Assembly (NCBI RefSeq): GCF_021353235.1
Contig: NZ_JAJTWT010000003.1
Location: 62,001-126,000, forward strand
DNA from: Pelomonas caseinilytica
Lineage (GTDB): Bacteria > Pseudomonadota > Gammaproteobacteria > Burkholderiales > Burkholderiaceae_C
DNA length: 64,000 bases
Direction of reading: 5' to 3'
Shown here piece after piece: positions 15,727-25,114 of the stretch. A model generated the notes under the pieces. That model worked only from the letters and a program-made list of their open reading frames with translations. It did no database searches and was not told the DNA's origin. The position numbers and the translations under genes were made by a program. Each line of letters opens with the position of its first letter. The first letter of the stretch is position 1.

Positions 15727-16992
15727 ATGGTTCCGCATCTCATCACCGCCCTGAACGGCCCCATCAACGAGCTGGAGGCCCGCATCCTGGAGTCCATGCC
15801 GGCGACGGAACGCTGGTTCAGGCTCGAATGGATGGAGCACACCCCCACCTTCTACGCCTCGGTCGACCTGCGCAATGCCGGCTTCAAGCTGGCGCCCGTC
15901 GACACCAACCTCTTCCCGGGCGGCTTCAACCACCTCACCGCCCAGATGCTGCCCCAGGCCGTGCAGGCCGCGATGGCGGCCATCGAGAAGATCTGCCCCG
16001 AGGCGCGCAACCTGCTGGTCATTCCCGAGACGGGCGAGAACTGCAGCTTCTACCTCGACAACCTGGCGACATTGGCGCGCATCTTCACGCAGGCCGGCCT
16101 CAACGTGCGCTTCGGCACGCTGGACACCACCGTCACCGAGCCCACCGAGCTGCCCATCGCCAGCGGCGGCAGCATCACCCTGGAGCCGCTGGTGCGCAAG
16201 CGCGGCCGGCTGACGCTCAAGGGCTTCGACCCCTGCACCATCCTGCTGAACAACGACCTCTCGGCCGGCACGCCGCCCCAACTGATGGGCCTGCACGAGC
16301 AATACCTGCTGCCGCCCCTGCACGCGGGCTGGACGGTGCGGCGCAAGAGCCAGCACTTCCGTGCCTACGAGGAGGTAGCCAAGCGCTTCGCCAAGCTGCT
16401 GGGCATGGACCCCTGGCTGATCACCCCGATGTTCACCAGCGTGGACCTGCACGGCAAGAAGGGCCTCGAAGCCCTGCAGACGGCTGCCGACACCCAGCTG
16501 GCCAAGGTGCGGCGCAAGTACAAGGAATACGGCATCAACGAGAAACCCTTCGTCATCGTCAAGAGCGACGTGGGCAGCTTCGGCCGCCCGGTGCTGACGC
16601 TGCGCGACGCCAAGGACATCGAGGCCCTCGCCGAGCGCCTGCCCGAGGACCTCGGCCAGGAGGTCATCGTCCAGGAAGGCGTGCCGACGCACGAGCGGGT
16701 CCACCAGGCGGTGGCCGAGCCCGTGGTCTACACGATGGACCGTTACGTCATCGGCGGCTACTACCGCGTGCATGCCCACCGCGGCATCGACGAGAACCTC
16801 AATGCGCCCGGCGCCAGCTACGTGCCGCTGGCCTTCGCCGAGTCGCCCCACCTGCCACGCCCCGGCGAGAAGCCCGGCGTCAGCGCGCCCAACCGTTTCT
16901 ACATGTACGGCGTGATCGGCCGCCTGGCCATGCTGGCGGCCAGCTACGAGCTCGAGGCCACCGACCCGCAAGCCGAGGCCGAAGCGGCGTGA
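15727..16992 (+). CDS. gshA: Glutamate-cysteine ligase, betaproteobacterial/Acidithiobacillus type
   Basis: 421 aa, unrelated in sequence to E. coli GshA and matching the TIGR02049 form found in betaproteobacteria. Recognisable stretches are LVIPETGENCSFYLDNLATL, NNDLSAGTPP, KYKEYGINEKPFVIVKSDVG and GGYYRVHAHRGIDENLNAPG. It makes gamma-glutamylcysteine, the first step to glutathione. gshB lies about 7 kb downstream on the same strand. The start ATG follows an AT-poor leader with no strong ribosome site. Confidence 0.93.
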   Translation: MVPHLITALNGPINELEARILESMPATERWFRLEWMEHTPTFYASVDLRNAGFKLAPVDTNLFPGGFNHLTAQMLPQAVQAAMAAIEKICPEARNLLVIPETGENCSFYLDNLATLARIFTQAGLNVRFGTLDTTVTEPTELPIASGGSITLEPLVRKRGRLTLKGFDPCTILLNNDLSAGTPPQLMGLHEQYLLPPLHAGWTVRRKSQHFRAYEEVAKRFAKLLGMDPWLITPMFTSVDLHGKKGLEALQTAADTQLAKVRRKYKEYGINEKPFVIVKSDVGSFGRPVLTLRDAKDIEALAERLPEDLGQEVIVQEGVPTHERVHQAVAEPVVYTMDRYVIGGYYRVHAHRGIDENLNAPGASYVPLAFAESPHLPRPGEKPGVSAPNRFYMYGVIGRLAMLAASYELEATDPQAEAEAA

Positions 16993-16994
16993 GC

Positions 16995-17020
16995 GCCCGC
17001 CCGCCGGTGCGGCGGCGGGC
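16995..17020 (+). terminator. GC-rich hairpin after gshA
   Basis: GCCCGCC(C)GCCG and CGGCGGCGGGC can pair over 11 bp with a one-base bulge and a GTG loop just after the gshA stop. There is no U tract, so termination strength is uncertain. Confidence 0.4.
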
Positions 17021-17156
17021 TCGCCTACGCTGCCCGGGAGGGCGCCGTCAAGCCTCGGAAGCGTGACTTTGCTGCACTGCACAAAACCGCCAAACCGAGC
17101 GCAGAATCCGCACTTTCGAACAACAGGCCCCGGCTTGGACCGGCGGCCCATGAGAC

Positions 17157-19040
17157 GTGAGTTCTTCCCAACCGGCCCACAGCCGCACGGCGCTGGCGGG
17201 CCTGACCCTCGGTGCGCTCGGGGTGGTCTATGGCGACATCGGCACCAGCCCCCTGTACGCGCTCAAGGAGGTCTTCCACGGCGGCCACGTCGCCACGACG
17301 CCGGAGAACATCCTCGGCGTGCTGTCGCTGCTGTTCTGGACGCTGACGGTCGTCGTCTCCGTCAAATACGTGCTGCTCATCCTGCGCGCCGACAACAACG
17401 GCGAAGGCGGCCTCATCGCCATGCTGGCGCTGGCCACCAACGCGGTCAACGACAAGCCGCCGCTGCGGCGCCTGCTGCTGATGGTGGGCCTGTTCGGCAC
17501 GGCCATCTTCTTCGGTGACGCCGTCATCACGCCGGCCATGACGGTGCTCGGCGCCGTCGAGGGCATCGACGTCTACGAGCCCCAGTACCACGACGCCATC
17601 CTGCCGCTCACACTCATCGTCATGGTGGGGCTGTTCTCGGTGCAGCGCTTCGGCACCGGGGGCATCGGCAAGGCCTTCGGGCCGGTGATGCTGCTGTGGT
17701 TCCTGGCCCTGGCGGCGCTGGGCCTGCCCCACATCTTCGAGAACCCCCACGTGCTGACGGCCATGAACCCCATGCACGCCGTCGACTTCTGCCTGCGCTA
17801 CCGCTGGGTCGCCTTCGTGGCCCTGGGCGCCGTCGTCCTCGTCGTCACGGGCGGCGAGGCGCTCTACGCCGACCTTGGCCACTTCGGCAAGAAGCCCATC
17901 CGCATCGCCTGGTACGGCGTCGTCATGCCTTCGCTGGTGCTGAACTATTTCGGCCAGGGCGCCATGCTGCTGGACAACCCGCGCGGCGTGGAGAACCCCT
18001 TCTTCCTGCTGGCGCCGTCCTGGGCCGAGATGCCGCTCTTCCTGCTCGCCACGGCGGCGGCCATCGTGGCGTCCCAGGCCCTGATCACGGCGGCCTACTC
18101 CGTCACCAAGCAGGCCATCCAGCTCGGCATCCTGCCGCGCCTGCGCATCCTGCACACCAGCGTGCGCGACATCGGCCAGATCTACGTGCCCTTCATCAAC
18201 TGGGGCCTGTTCTCCCTCGTCGTGCTGGCGGTCGTGTTCTTCGGGTCGTCGACCAAGCTGGCCGGCGCCTACGGCGTGGCCGTCACCATCGACATGACCA
18301 TCACGACGGTGATGACCTTCTTCGTCATCCGCTACGGCTGGAACTACCCGCTGGCCCTGTGCATCGCCGCCACCGGGGCCTTCTTCGTCATCGACGCCAC
18401 CTTCCTGGCCTCCAACCTGCTCAAGGTCGCGGCCGGCGGCTGGTTCCCGCTGATGATCGGCATCGGCATGTTCACGCTGATGCTGACCTGGAAGCAGGGC
18501 CGCAAGCTACTGTCGGACAAGCTGCGCGAGGACGCCATCGAGCTGCCCGCCTTCCTGGAGGCCGTCTTCATCAACCCGCCCACGCGCGTGGCCGGCACGG
18601 CGGTCTTCCTGTCCGCGGAACGCGGCGTCACGCCCAACGCCCTCATGCACAACCTCAAGCACAACAAGGTGCTGCACGAGCAGAACGTCTTCGTCACCGT
18701 CAAGCACCACGAGGTGCCCTGGGTCGGGTTCGAGAAGCGCTGCGAGGTCGAGGCCTTGGGCCACCATTGCTGGCAGGTGACGCTGCATTTCGGCTTCAAG
18801 AACGAGCCCGACGTGCCCGAGGCCCTGGCCCTGCTGAAGAAGCACGGCGTGCAGCTCGACGAGATGGAGACCAGCTACTTCCTGAGCCGCGACATCGTCA
18901 TCCCGACCATCGGCTCGGGCATGGCCCTGTGGCGCGAGAAGCTCTTCGCCAGCATGCACCGCAACGCCGCCGCCGCGGCCGACTTCCTGCACCTGCCGGC
19001 CAACCGCATCGTCGAGTTGGGCTCCAAGGTGGAGATCTGA
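17157..19040 (+). CDS. kup: Low-affinity K+ uptake protein Kup
   Basis: 627 aa from a GTG start; the nearby ATG at 17150 is in another frame. About 12 membrane helices occupy residues 12-450, beginning with the invariant [19 protein letters not shown], followed by a cytoplasmic C-terminal domain of about 170 residues. ADNNGEGG and [13 protein letters not shown] are further Kup signatures. It is a K+:H+ symporter of the KUP/HAK/KT family in the inner membrane. It converges on the TonB-receptor gene with only 7 bp between stop codons. Confidence 0.96.
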   Translation: MSSSQPAHSRTALAGLTLGALGVVYGDIGTSPLYALKEVFHGGHVATTPENILGVLSLLFWTLTVVVSVKYVLLILRADNNGEGGLIAMLALATNAVNDKPPLRRLLLMVGLFGTAIFFGDAVITPAMTVLGAVEGIDVYEPQYHDAILPLTLIVMVGLFSVQRFGTGGIGKAFGPVMLLWFLALAALGLPHIFENPHVLTAMNPMHAVDFCLRYRWVAFVALGAVVLVVTGGEALYADLGHFGKKPIRIAWYGVVMPSLVLNYFGQGAMLLDNPRGVENPFFLLAPSWAEMPLFLLATAAAIVASQALITAAYSVTKQAIQLGILPRLRILHTSVRDIGQIYVPFINWGLFSLVVLAVVFFGSSTKLAGAYGVAVTIDMTITTVMTFFVIRYGWNYPLALCIAATGAFFVIDATFLASNLLKVAAGGWFPLMIGIGMFTLMLTWKQGRKLLSDKLREDAIELPAFLEAVFINPPTRVAGTAVFLSAERGVTPNALMHNLKHNKVLHEQNVFVTVKHHEVPWVGFEKRCEVEALGHHCWQVTLHFGFKNEPDVPEALALLKKHGVQLDEMETSYFLSRDIVIPTIGSGMALWREKLFASMHRNAAAAADFLHLPANRIVELGSKVEI

Positions 19041-19047
19041 GGCCGGC

Positions 19048-21429
19048 TCAGAAGCTCAGCCGTGCCCGGGCGTAGTAGTAGGCGCCGTTGAAGCCCACCG
19101 GCGACAGCACGTCGTAGGGGAAGTTGCCGAAGTAGCTGATGTCGGGGATGGAACGCGTGGGATAGCGGTCGGTCGCGTTGACGGCCCCGAAGCTGAGATT
19201 CAGCGCCTGGCTGACCTGTACCTGGGCTTCCAGGTCGAGCTGCCAGACGGCGGCATAGGTCTGCGTGGGCACGAAGCCGTCGCCGAAGTCGAACACCCGC
19301 GTCGTGCTGCCGTGCCGCGTCAGCCGGCCCTGCAGGCCCCAGACGCCGCCCTGCCAGTTCGCGCTGAGGATGTGGCGCTGGCGCGGCGCGGCATCGGTCA
19401 GCGTGTTGATCTCCTCCAGCCCCACGTTGCCACCGCCGCGCACCGTCGTGCGGTTGAACGAGGCCGTCCAGCCCAGGCGCAATTCGCCGCCCAGGGCGGC
19501 ACCGCTCCATTGGGTGACGAGGTCGGCGCCGCGGGTGCGGGTGTCCAGGGCGTTGGTGAAGAAGTTGACGCCGTCGATGCCCGGGGTACCGAACTTCGCG
19601 GCCAGCTCCGCGGCCAGGCCATCGCGGCTGATGCGCTGCGACAGCGTGATGCGGTTCTTCACGCGGATGGCGTAGGCGTCCAGCGTCGTCGACCAGGCCT
19701 TGCCCGGCTGCCAGCTCAGGCCCAGGCTCGCGTTCCGCGAGGTCTCGGCCTTCAGGTCCTGGGCGCCCAGGTAGCGGGCGACGGGGTGGTCCACGGGCAG
19801 CGTGCGAACCTGGCTCAGCGCGCCGCCGTCGCCGCGGTCGGTCACGGTGAAAGCGAAGCCCTGCTGAGCCAGGGACGGCGCGCGGAAGTTGCTCGACAGC
19901 GCGCCGCGCAGCGCCAGCGTGCGGTCCAGCGCCAGGCGCGTGGACAGCTTGGCGGTCGTGGCGCCGCCGAAGTCGCTGTGGTCGTCGTGGCGCAGGGCGA
20001 GGTTGGCCTGCCAGTCGCGCGTCAGGTCGGCGCTCAGGTCGAGGTAGGCGCCGACGACACGGCGGCTGCGGCGCGTGGCGTCGCCCGCCTGCAGGCCCGG
20101 GCCGGCCTGGGCGCCGGCCGGCGCCTCCAGCGGGCCGACCTCGTAGGACGCCGCATCGCCCGCGCCGGTCACGAAGGCGTCGCGCCGCAGCTCCACACCC
20201 CAGGCCAGCGTCAGCGGCCGGGCCACGCCCGCCAGCGGCAGCTCGCGGCTGAGGTCGAGGTTGAGCGCGGTCAGGCGGCTGCCGAAGTCGGCCAGGTGGA
20301 ACTCCCGCGGGCTGGCGGCGCCGAGCGAGGCGTTGATGGTGTGCCGAACGCCGTAGTCGAAGTCGTTGCGGCCGTGGTTCAGCGCCGCGTCCACGTCCCA
20401 GCCGCCCCACTGGCCCTTCAGCCCGGCCACCAGCTGCAGGTCGCGGTTGTCGCCCGTCGTCTGCGGGCGGTAGCCGTCGGGGTAGACGGCCTTCACGTTG
20501 GCGCTGCTGTCCGGGTAGCGGAAATAGGCCGCGCCCAGCGTGCGGCGCTGCTGCCAGGTGCCGAAGGCATAGGCCCGCGTGCCGGGCTGCAGGTCGGCCG
20601 CGCCGTTGAACCAGGCCTGCCACTGGTGGGTGGCCGGCTCGCCGGGGGCGTAGTTGCGCTTGCCGACGGTGGCCAGGTTGGCCGCGCTCTGGTCTTCCCA
20701 GGGCGGCAGCTCGTCCTGGCCGGCGCGGTTGGTGGGGTTGCGGTGCAGGCCTTCGAGGCCGGCGCGCAGGAAGCCTTCGTTCCCCAGCGCCCAGCCCTGG
20801 GTCACGCTGGCCGACTGCGTCTGGCCGTCGGTGATGCGCTGGCCCGTCGGCGCGAACCGGGTGTGGAAGGCACCGAGCTCGATCGACAGTTCGCCGCCGG
20901 CCTGGCGCTCGTCCAGGATGATGTTGACGACGCCGGCGATGGCGTCCGAGCCGTACTGCGCGCCGGCGCCGTCGCGCAGCACCTCGATGCGGGCCACGGC
21001 CGACAGCGGGATGGTGTTGAAGTCCACCGGGTTGGTGCCTTTGCCGGTCTTGGACTCCAGGTTCACCACGGCCGAGGTGTTGCGGCGCTTGCCGTTCACG
21101 AGCACCAGCACTTGGTCGGGCGAGAGGCCGCGCAGCTGGGCGGCGCGGACGTGGTCGCCACCGCCCGAGTTGGACTGGCGCGGGAAGTTGAATGAGGGCA
21201 GCAGGGCCTGCAGCGCGGCGGCCAGGTTGCCGTCCGGCCCGGCGGCGCGCAGCAGTTCGTCGCGGCCGAGCACGTCCACCGGCACGGCGGTGTCGGCCAG
21301 CGTGCGGTCCTTGGCGCGCGTGCCGGTCACGACGACGGCATCCAGGGCCTTGGGCGCGGCCTGGGCGAGCGCGGCGCCAGCGAGCAGGGCTTGAGAGGCG
21401 GCGAGGGCAATGAGGCGGGGCTTGTGCAT
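19048..21429 (-). CDS. TonB-dependent outer-membrane receptor
   Basis: 793 aa. A signal peptide (ending ALA, residue 22) precedes a TonB-box-like LDAVVVTGTR, a plug domain (LRGLSPDQVLVLVNGKRRN, IEVLRDGAGAQYGSDAIAGV) and a 22-strand barrel ending in Phe (RARLSF). The start chosen is the ATG at 21429 because the signal peptide begins there; the frame stays open far upstream, but that part is antisense to the permease gene. Substrate is unknown. Divergence from an amino acid permease and BenE transporter hints at a shared nutrient, without proof. No Fe-box was identified. Confidence 0.92.
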   Translation of the reverse strand: MHKPRLIALAASQALLAGAALAQAAPKALDAVVVTGTRAKDRTLADTAVPVDVLGRDELLRAAGPDGNLAAALQALLPSFNFPRQSNSGGGDHVRAAQLRGLSPDQVLVLVNGKRRNTSAVVNLESKTGKGTNPVDFNTIPLSAVARIEVLRDGAGAQYGSDAIAGVVNIILDERQAGGELSIELGAFHTRFAPTGQRITDGQTQSASVTQGWALGNEGFLRAGLEGLHRNPTNRAGQDELPPWEDQSAANLATVGKRNYAPGEPATHQWQAWFNGAADLQPGTRAYAFGTWQQRRTLGAAYFRYPDSSANVKAVYPDGYRPQTTGDNRDLQLVAGLKGQWGGWDVDAALNHGRNDFDYGVRHTINASLGAASPREFHLADFGSRLTALNLDLSRELPLAGVARPLTLAWGVELRRDAFVTGAGDAASYEVGPLEAPAGAQAGPGLQAGDATRRSRRVVGAYLDLSADLTRDWQANLALRHDDHSDFGGATTAKLSTRLALDRTLALRGALSSNFRAPSLAQQGFAFTVTDRGDGGALSQVRTLPVDHPVARYLGAQDLKAETSRNASLGLSWQPGKAWSTTLDAYAIRVKNRITLSQRISRDGLAAELAAKFGTPGIDGVNFFTNALDTRTRGADLVTQWSGAALGGELRLGWTASFNRTTVRGGGNVGLEEINTLTDAAPRQRHILSANWQGGVWGLQGRLTRHGSTTRVFDFGDGFVPTQTYAAVWQLDLEAQVQVSQALNLSFGAVNATDRYPTRSIPDISYFGNFPYDVLSPVGFNGAYYYARARLSF

Positions 21430-21479
21430 GCGAGGGCGGGGGGCGGACAGAGAGGGCAAAGGCCGTGAGCCTAAGACCG

Positions 21480-21534
21480 CGGCAGCCCCGGGCTTCAGAC
21501 ATGTTGCGCATATGCAAATGCGCCGGGGCTGCCG
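21480..21534. promoter_or_regulatory. Nested palindrome in the TonB receptor/permease divergent promoter
   Basis: A perfect 12-bp inverted repeat, CGGCAGCCCCGG (21480-21491) and CCGGGGCTGCCG (21523-21534), encloses a second perfect one, GCGCAT (21506-21511) and ATGCGC (21518-21523), with the octamer GCATATGC inside. The 141-bp gap between the divergent genes holds nothing else notable. It may be an operator or a hairpin acting on either leader transcript. Confidence 0.5.
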
Positions 21535-21570
21535 GCTAGCATCGCCGGCTTTGCCACGCCGCTTCACGCC

Positions 21571-22911
21571 ATGTCCCACACGCCCGCCGCCCAGCCCGAA
21601 CGCCGCCTCGACGTGCGGCATGCCGGCGCGCTGTGCGTGGGCATGGTCATCGGCGCGGGCATCTTCAAGACCTCGCCGCTGGCCGCGCAGGCCCTGGGCG
21701 ACCCGACCCAGCTGTTGCTGGCCTGGGCCCTGGGCGGCGTGCTGTCGCTCGTGGGCGGCCTGTGCTTCGCCGAGCTGGCCGCGGCCTTTCCCGACACCGG
21801 CGGCGACTACCACTTCCTGCGCCGCGCCTACGGGCACCGCCTGGGCTTCCTGTTCGCCTGGTCGCGCTTCGCCGTCATCCACACGGGCTCGATGGCGCTG
21901 CTGGGTTTCGTCTTCGGCGACTACCTGGCCCAGGTGGTGGACCTGAAGCCCTGGCTGGGCCCGCATGCCAGCGCGCTGATGGCCGCCGTCCTCATCGTCG
22001 GCCTGACGGGGCTGAACCTGCTGGGCGTGCGCGTGGGCCTGGGCACGCAGCTCGGTTTGAGCGCGGCCGTGCTGCTCGGGCTGGTGCTGCTCGGGCTGGG
22101 GGCGGGGGCGCAGGTGCTGGCCGGCCATGCGCCCGCCACGGCAGCGCCGGCCCAGCCGGGCACGGACTGGGGCCTGGCCCTGGTCTTCGTCTTCCTGGCC
22201 TATGGAGGCTGGAGCGACGCGGCCACGCTGTCGGCCGAGATGCGCGACCCCGAGCGCGGCATCCGCCGCGCGCTGCTGCTCGGCCTGGGCCTGGTCATGG
22301 GCCTGTACCTGCTGGCCAACTGGGCCTATCTGCGCGTGCTGGGCATGGCGGGCCTCGCGGCCAGCGACGCGCCGGCGGCGACGCTGATGCGCATCGCCTT
22401 CGGCCCCGTGGCCGAGCTGCTGATGGTGGGGGTGGTCACGCTGACCGCCTTGTCCGTGATGAACGCGTTGCTCATCGCCGGCCCGCGCACCACCTACGCC
22501 GCCGCGCGCGACCTGGCCACCGAGTGGCACCTCGCGCGCTGGAACCACGCCCGCGGCACGCCGACCGGCGCCGTGCTGGCCACGGCGGGCGTGGCGCTGG
22601 GGCTGGTGGCCTTCGGCGACCTCACGCGCGGCGGCTTCTCGACGATGGTGGACTACCTCTCGCCGGTCTACTGGTTCTTCATGACGCTCAGTGCGCTCGC
22701 CGTCATCGTGCTGCGCCACCGCGAACCCCGGCAGCCGCGCCCCGTGCGCGTGCCGCTGTATCCCTGGCTGCCGCTGCTGTTCGCGGCCAGCAGCGCCTAC
22801 GTGCTGTGGTCCAGCGTGGTCTATGTGAAGGCCGGCGCGCTGGTGGGCCTGGGCGTGCTGGCGGTGGGCGCGGCGCTGCTGTGGGGTCACGGCCGCCGCC
22901 GGCTATCCTGA
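21571..22911 (+). CDS. APC-superfamily amino acid permease
   Basis: 446 aa with about 12 hydrophobic helices. The first helix has GMVIGAGIF, the unwound substrate-site motif of APC transporters. VFVFLAYGGWSDAATLSAEMRDPER matches the conserved helix 6 region in overall pattern. It is an inner-membrane amino acid or amine transporter of unknown specificity. It is followed after 4 bp by the BenE-type gene, so the two are co-transcribed. Confidence 0.88.
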   Translation: MSHTPAAQPERRLDVRHAGALCVGMVIGAGIFKTSPLAAQALGDPTQLLLAWALGGVLSLVGGLCFAELAAAFPDTGGDYHFLRRAYGHRLGFLFAWSRFAVIHTGSMALLGFVFGDYLAQVVDLKPWLGPHASALMAAVLIVGLTGLNLLGVRVGLGTQLGLSAAVLLGLVLLGLGAGAQVLAGHAPATAAPAQPGTDWGLALVFVFLAYGGWSDAATLSAEMRDPERGIRRALLLGLGLVMGLYLLANWAYLRVLGMAGLAASDAPAATLMRIAFGPVAELLMVGVVTLTALSVMNALLIAGPRTTYAAARDLATEWHLARWNHARGTPTGAVLATAGVALGLVAFGDLTRGGFSTMVDYLSPVYWFFMTLSALAVIVLRHREPRQPRPVRVPLYPWLPLLFAASSAYVLWSSVVYVKAGALVGLGVLAVGAALLWGHGRRRLS

Positions 22912-22915
22912 AGCG

Positions 22916-24085
22916 ATGCATCGTCTGCTGAAAGACTTCTCCCCCTCCACCCTCGTCGCCGGCTTCGTGGCGGTGCTGGTGGGCTACACCAGCTCCGTGG
23001 CCATCATCTTCCAGGCGACCGTCGCGTTGGGCGCCACGCCGGCGCAGACCGCCTCCTGGTTGTGGGCCCTCGGCCTGGGCATGGGCCTGACCAGCCTGGG
23101 CCTGAGCCTGTGGACGCGCCAGCCCGTGCTGACGGCCTGGTCCACGCCCGGCGCCGCCCTGCTCGCGTCGACCTCGGGAGTGGCCATGCCGGAGGCCGTG
23201 GGCGCCTTCATCGTCTGCGGCCTGCTCATCGCCTGGGCCGGCGCCAGCGGCGCCTTCGAGAAGCTGATGGACCGCATTCCCATCGCCATCGCCTCCGCCC
23301 TGCTGGCCGGGGTGCTGGCGCGCTTCGGGCTGGATGCCGTCGCCAGCGTCAGGACGGCGCCGGCCCTGGTGCTCGCCATGGCGGCGGCCTATCTGCTGGG
23401 CCGGCGGCTGTGGCCGCGCTATGCCGTTCCGGGCGTGCTCGCCGTGGGCATCGCCTTCGCCCTCGGCCAGGGGCGTCTGGGCGGCGTCGGTGGCGATCTC
23501 TCGCAGGTCTTCGCCCTGCCGGTCTGGACGACGCCGGAGTTCAGCTGGAGCGCCGCCGTCGGCGTGGCCCTGCCGCTGTTCATCGTCACCATGGCCTCGC
23601 AGAACCTGCCGGGCGTCGCCGCCCAGCGGGCCAGCGGTTATGCCACGCCGGTGTCGGCCAGCATCGCCGTCACCGGCGCCGCCACCACCTTGCTCGCGCC
23701 TTTCGGCGGCTATGCCTTCAATCTCGCGGCCATCACCGCGGCCATTTGCATGGGCCGCGAGGCCCATGAGGACCCCGCGCGGCGCTACACGGCCTCGGCC
23801 GCCGCCGGTGTGTTCTATGTGCTGCTTGGTCTGGCCGGCGGCGGCGTGGCCCTGCTGCTGGCGGCCTTCCCGCGCGAGCTGGTGGCGGCCATCGCGGGCC
23901 TCGCCCTGCTCGGGACCATCGCCGGGGCGCTCGCCACGGCGCTGAAGGACGAGCACTACCGTGACGCGGCCATCCTGACCTTCCTCGTCTGCCTCTCGGG
24001 CGTGCAGGCCTTCGGCCTCGGCGCGGCCTTCTGGGGCGTGCTGGCCGGCGGTGCAGCCGCCCTCGTCGGAGCCTGGCGGCGCTGA
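22916..24085 (+). CDS. benE: BenE-family benzoate/H+ symporter-like transporter
   Basis: 389 aa with 11-12 hydrophobic helices. The N-terminal VAVLVGYTSSVAIIFQA, the TAWSTPGAALLA segment and FNLAAITAAICMGREAHEDP match BenE. The family carries benzoate with protons in Acinetobacter, but no benzoate catabolic genes lie nearby, so the substrate is uncertain. Four bases separate it from the APC permease stop. Confidence 0.85.
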   Translation: MHRLLKDFSPSTLVAGFVAVLVGYTSSVAIIFQATVALGATPAQTASWLWALGLGMGLTSLGLSLWTRQPVLTAWSTPGAALLASTSGVAMPEAVGAFIVCGLLIAWAGASGAFEKLMDRIPIAIASALLAGVLARFGLDAVASVRTAPALVLAMAAAYLLGRRLWPRYAVPGVLAVGIAFALGQGRLGGVGGDLSQVFALPVWTTPEFSWSAAVGVALPLFIVTMASQNLPGVAAQRASGYATPVSASIAVTGAATTLLAPFGGYAFNLAAITAAICMGREAHEDPARRYTASAAAGVFYVLLGLAGGGVALLLAAFPRELVAAIAGLALLGTIAGALATALKDEHYRDAAILTFLVCLSGVQAFGLGAAFWGVLAGGAAALVGAWRR

Positions 24086-24154
24086 ACCCTTACGTCCGGG
24101 ACTGACGGCGCCACTGTGCAACACTGGCCGGCGCCATAGCCAACGCGCCCGACC

Positions 24155-25114
24155 ATGAAGCTGCTCTTCGTCGCCGACCCCCTCGAGGGATTCAAGACCT
24201 ACAAGGATTCCACCTTCGCCATGATGCGCGAGGCCGCGCGGCGCGGCCACCGCATCGTCGCCTGCGAGACGCGACAGCTCGTCTGGCTGCGCGGCGGCCG
24301 GGTGACGGCCCGTGCGGCCCGCGAGATCGAGCTGACCGGGGACGCGCACGACTGGTTCCGCGTCGTCGCGACGGGCGACCTCGCCCTGGCCGAGTGCGAC
24401 GCCGTGCTGATGCGCAAGGACCCGCCCTTCGACAGCGAGTTCTTCTACGCCACCCACCTGCTCAGCCAGGCCGAGCGCGAAGGCGCCCGTGTCTTCAACC
24501 GGCCGGCCAGCCTGCGCGAGCACCCCGAGAAGCTCGCCATCCTGGAGTTCCCGCAGTTCATCGCGCCCACGCTGGTCACGCGCGACCCGGCCGAGATCCG
24601 CGCCTTCCATGCCGAGCAGCAGGACATCATCCTCAAGCCGCTGGACGGCATGGGCGGCATGGGCATCTTCCGCGTCAAGGCCGACGGGCTCAACCTCGGC
24701 AGCATCGTCGAGACGCTGAACAAGGACGGCACGCAGACGGTGATGGTGCAGCGCTTCATCCCCGCCATCGCCGAGGGCGACAAGCGCATCCTCGTCATCG
24801 GCGGCAAGCCGGTGCCCTGGTGCCTGGCTCGCATCCCCCAGGGCAGCGAGGTGCGCGGCAACCTGGCCGCCGGCGGCAAGGGCGTGGCTCGCGAGCTGAC
24901 GGCGCGCGACCGCGAGATCGCCGAGGCCCTCGGCCCCGTGCTGGCGGCGCGCGGCCTGCTGCTCGTCGGCCTGGACGTCATCGGCGACAACGTCACCGAG
25001 ATCAACGTCACCAGCCCCACCTGCTTCCAGGAGATCACCGACCAGAGCGGCTTCGACGTCGCCGCCATGTTCGTCGACGCGCTGGAAGCCGCCCTGCAGG
25101 GAGCACGGTCTTGA
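24155..25114 (+). CDS. gshB: Glutathione synthetase
   Basis: 319 aa ATP-grasp enzyme joining gamma-glutamylcysteine and glycine. It begins MKLLFVADPLEGFKTYKDST, typical of bacterial GshB. DIILKPLDGMGGMGIF is the ATP-grasp loop, and the C-terminal VGLDVIGDNVTEINVTSPT is diagnostic. With gshA upstream it completes glutathione synthesis, which the adhC/fghA pair at 34-37 kb needs as cofactor. Its TGA overlaps the TTG start of the next gene. Confidence 0.96.
   Translation: MKLLFVADPLEGFKTYKDSTFAMMREAARRGHRIVACETRQLVWLRGGRVTARAAREIELTGDAHDWFRVVATGDLALAECDAVLMRKDPPFDSEFFYATHLLSQAEREGARVFNRPASLREHPEKLAILEFPQFIAPTLVTRDPAEIRAFHAEQQDIILKPLDGMGGMGIFRVKADGLNLGSIVETLNKDGTQTVMVQRFIPAIAEGDKRILVIGGKPVPWCLARIPQGSEVRGNLAAGGKGVARELTARDREIAEALGPVLAARGLLLVGLDVIGDNVTEINVTSPTCFQEITDQSGFDVAAMFVDALEAALQGARS

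Noticed and set aside
17021..17156. K+-related or c-di-AMP riboswitch before kup
   Set aside because: No recognisable conserved aptamer core in the 136-bp leader; only a GC hairpin next to gshA.
21430..22890. Upstream extension of the TonB-receptor frame
   Set aside because: It is antisense to the APC permease, and the signal peptide begins only at the ATG at 21429.
22916..24085. Benzoate degradation locus
   Set aside because: Only a BenE-type transporter is present; no ben, cat or box genes nearby.
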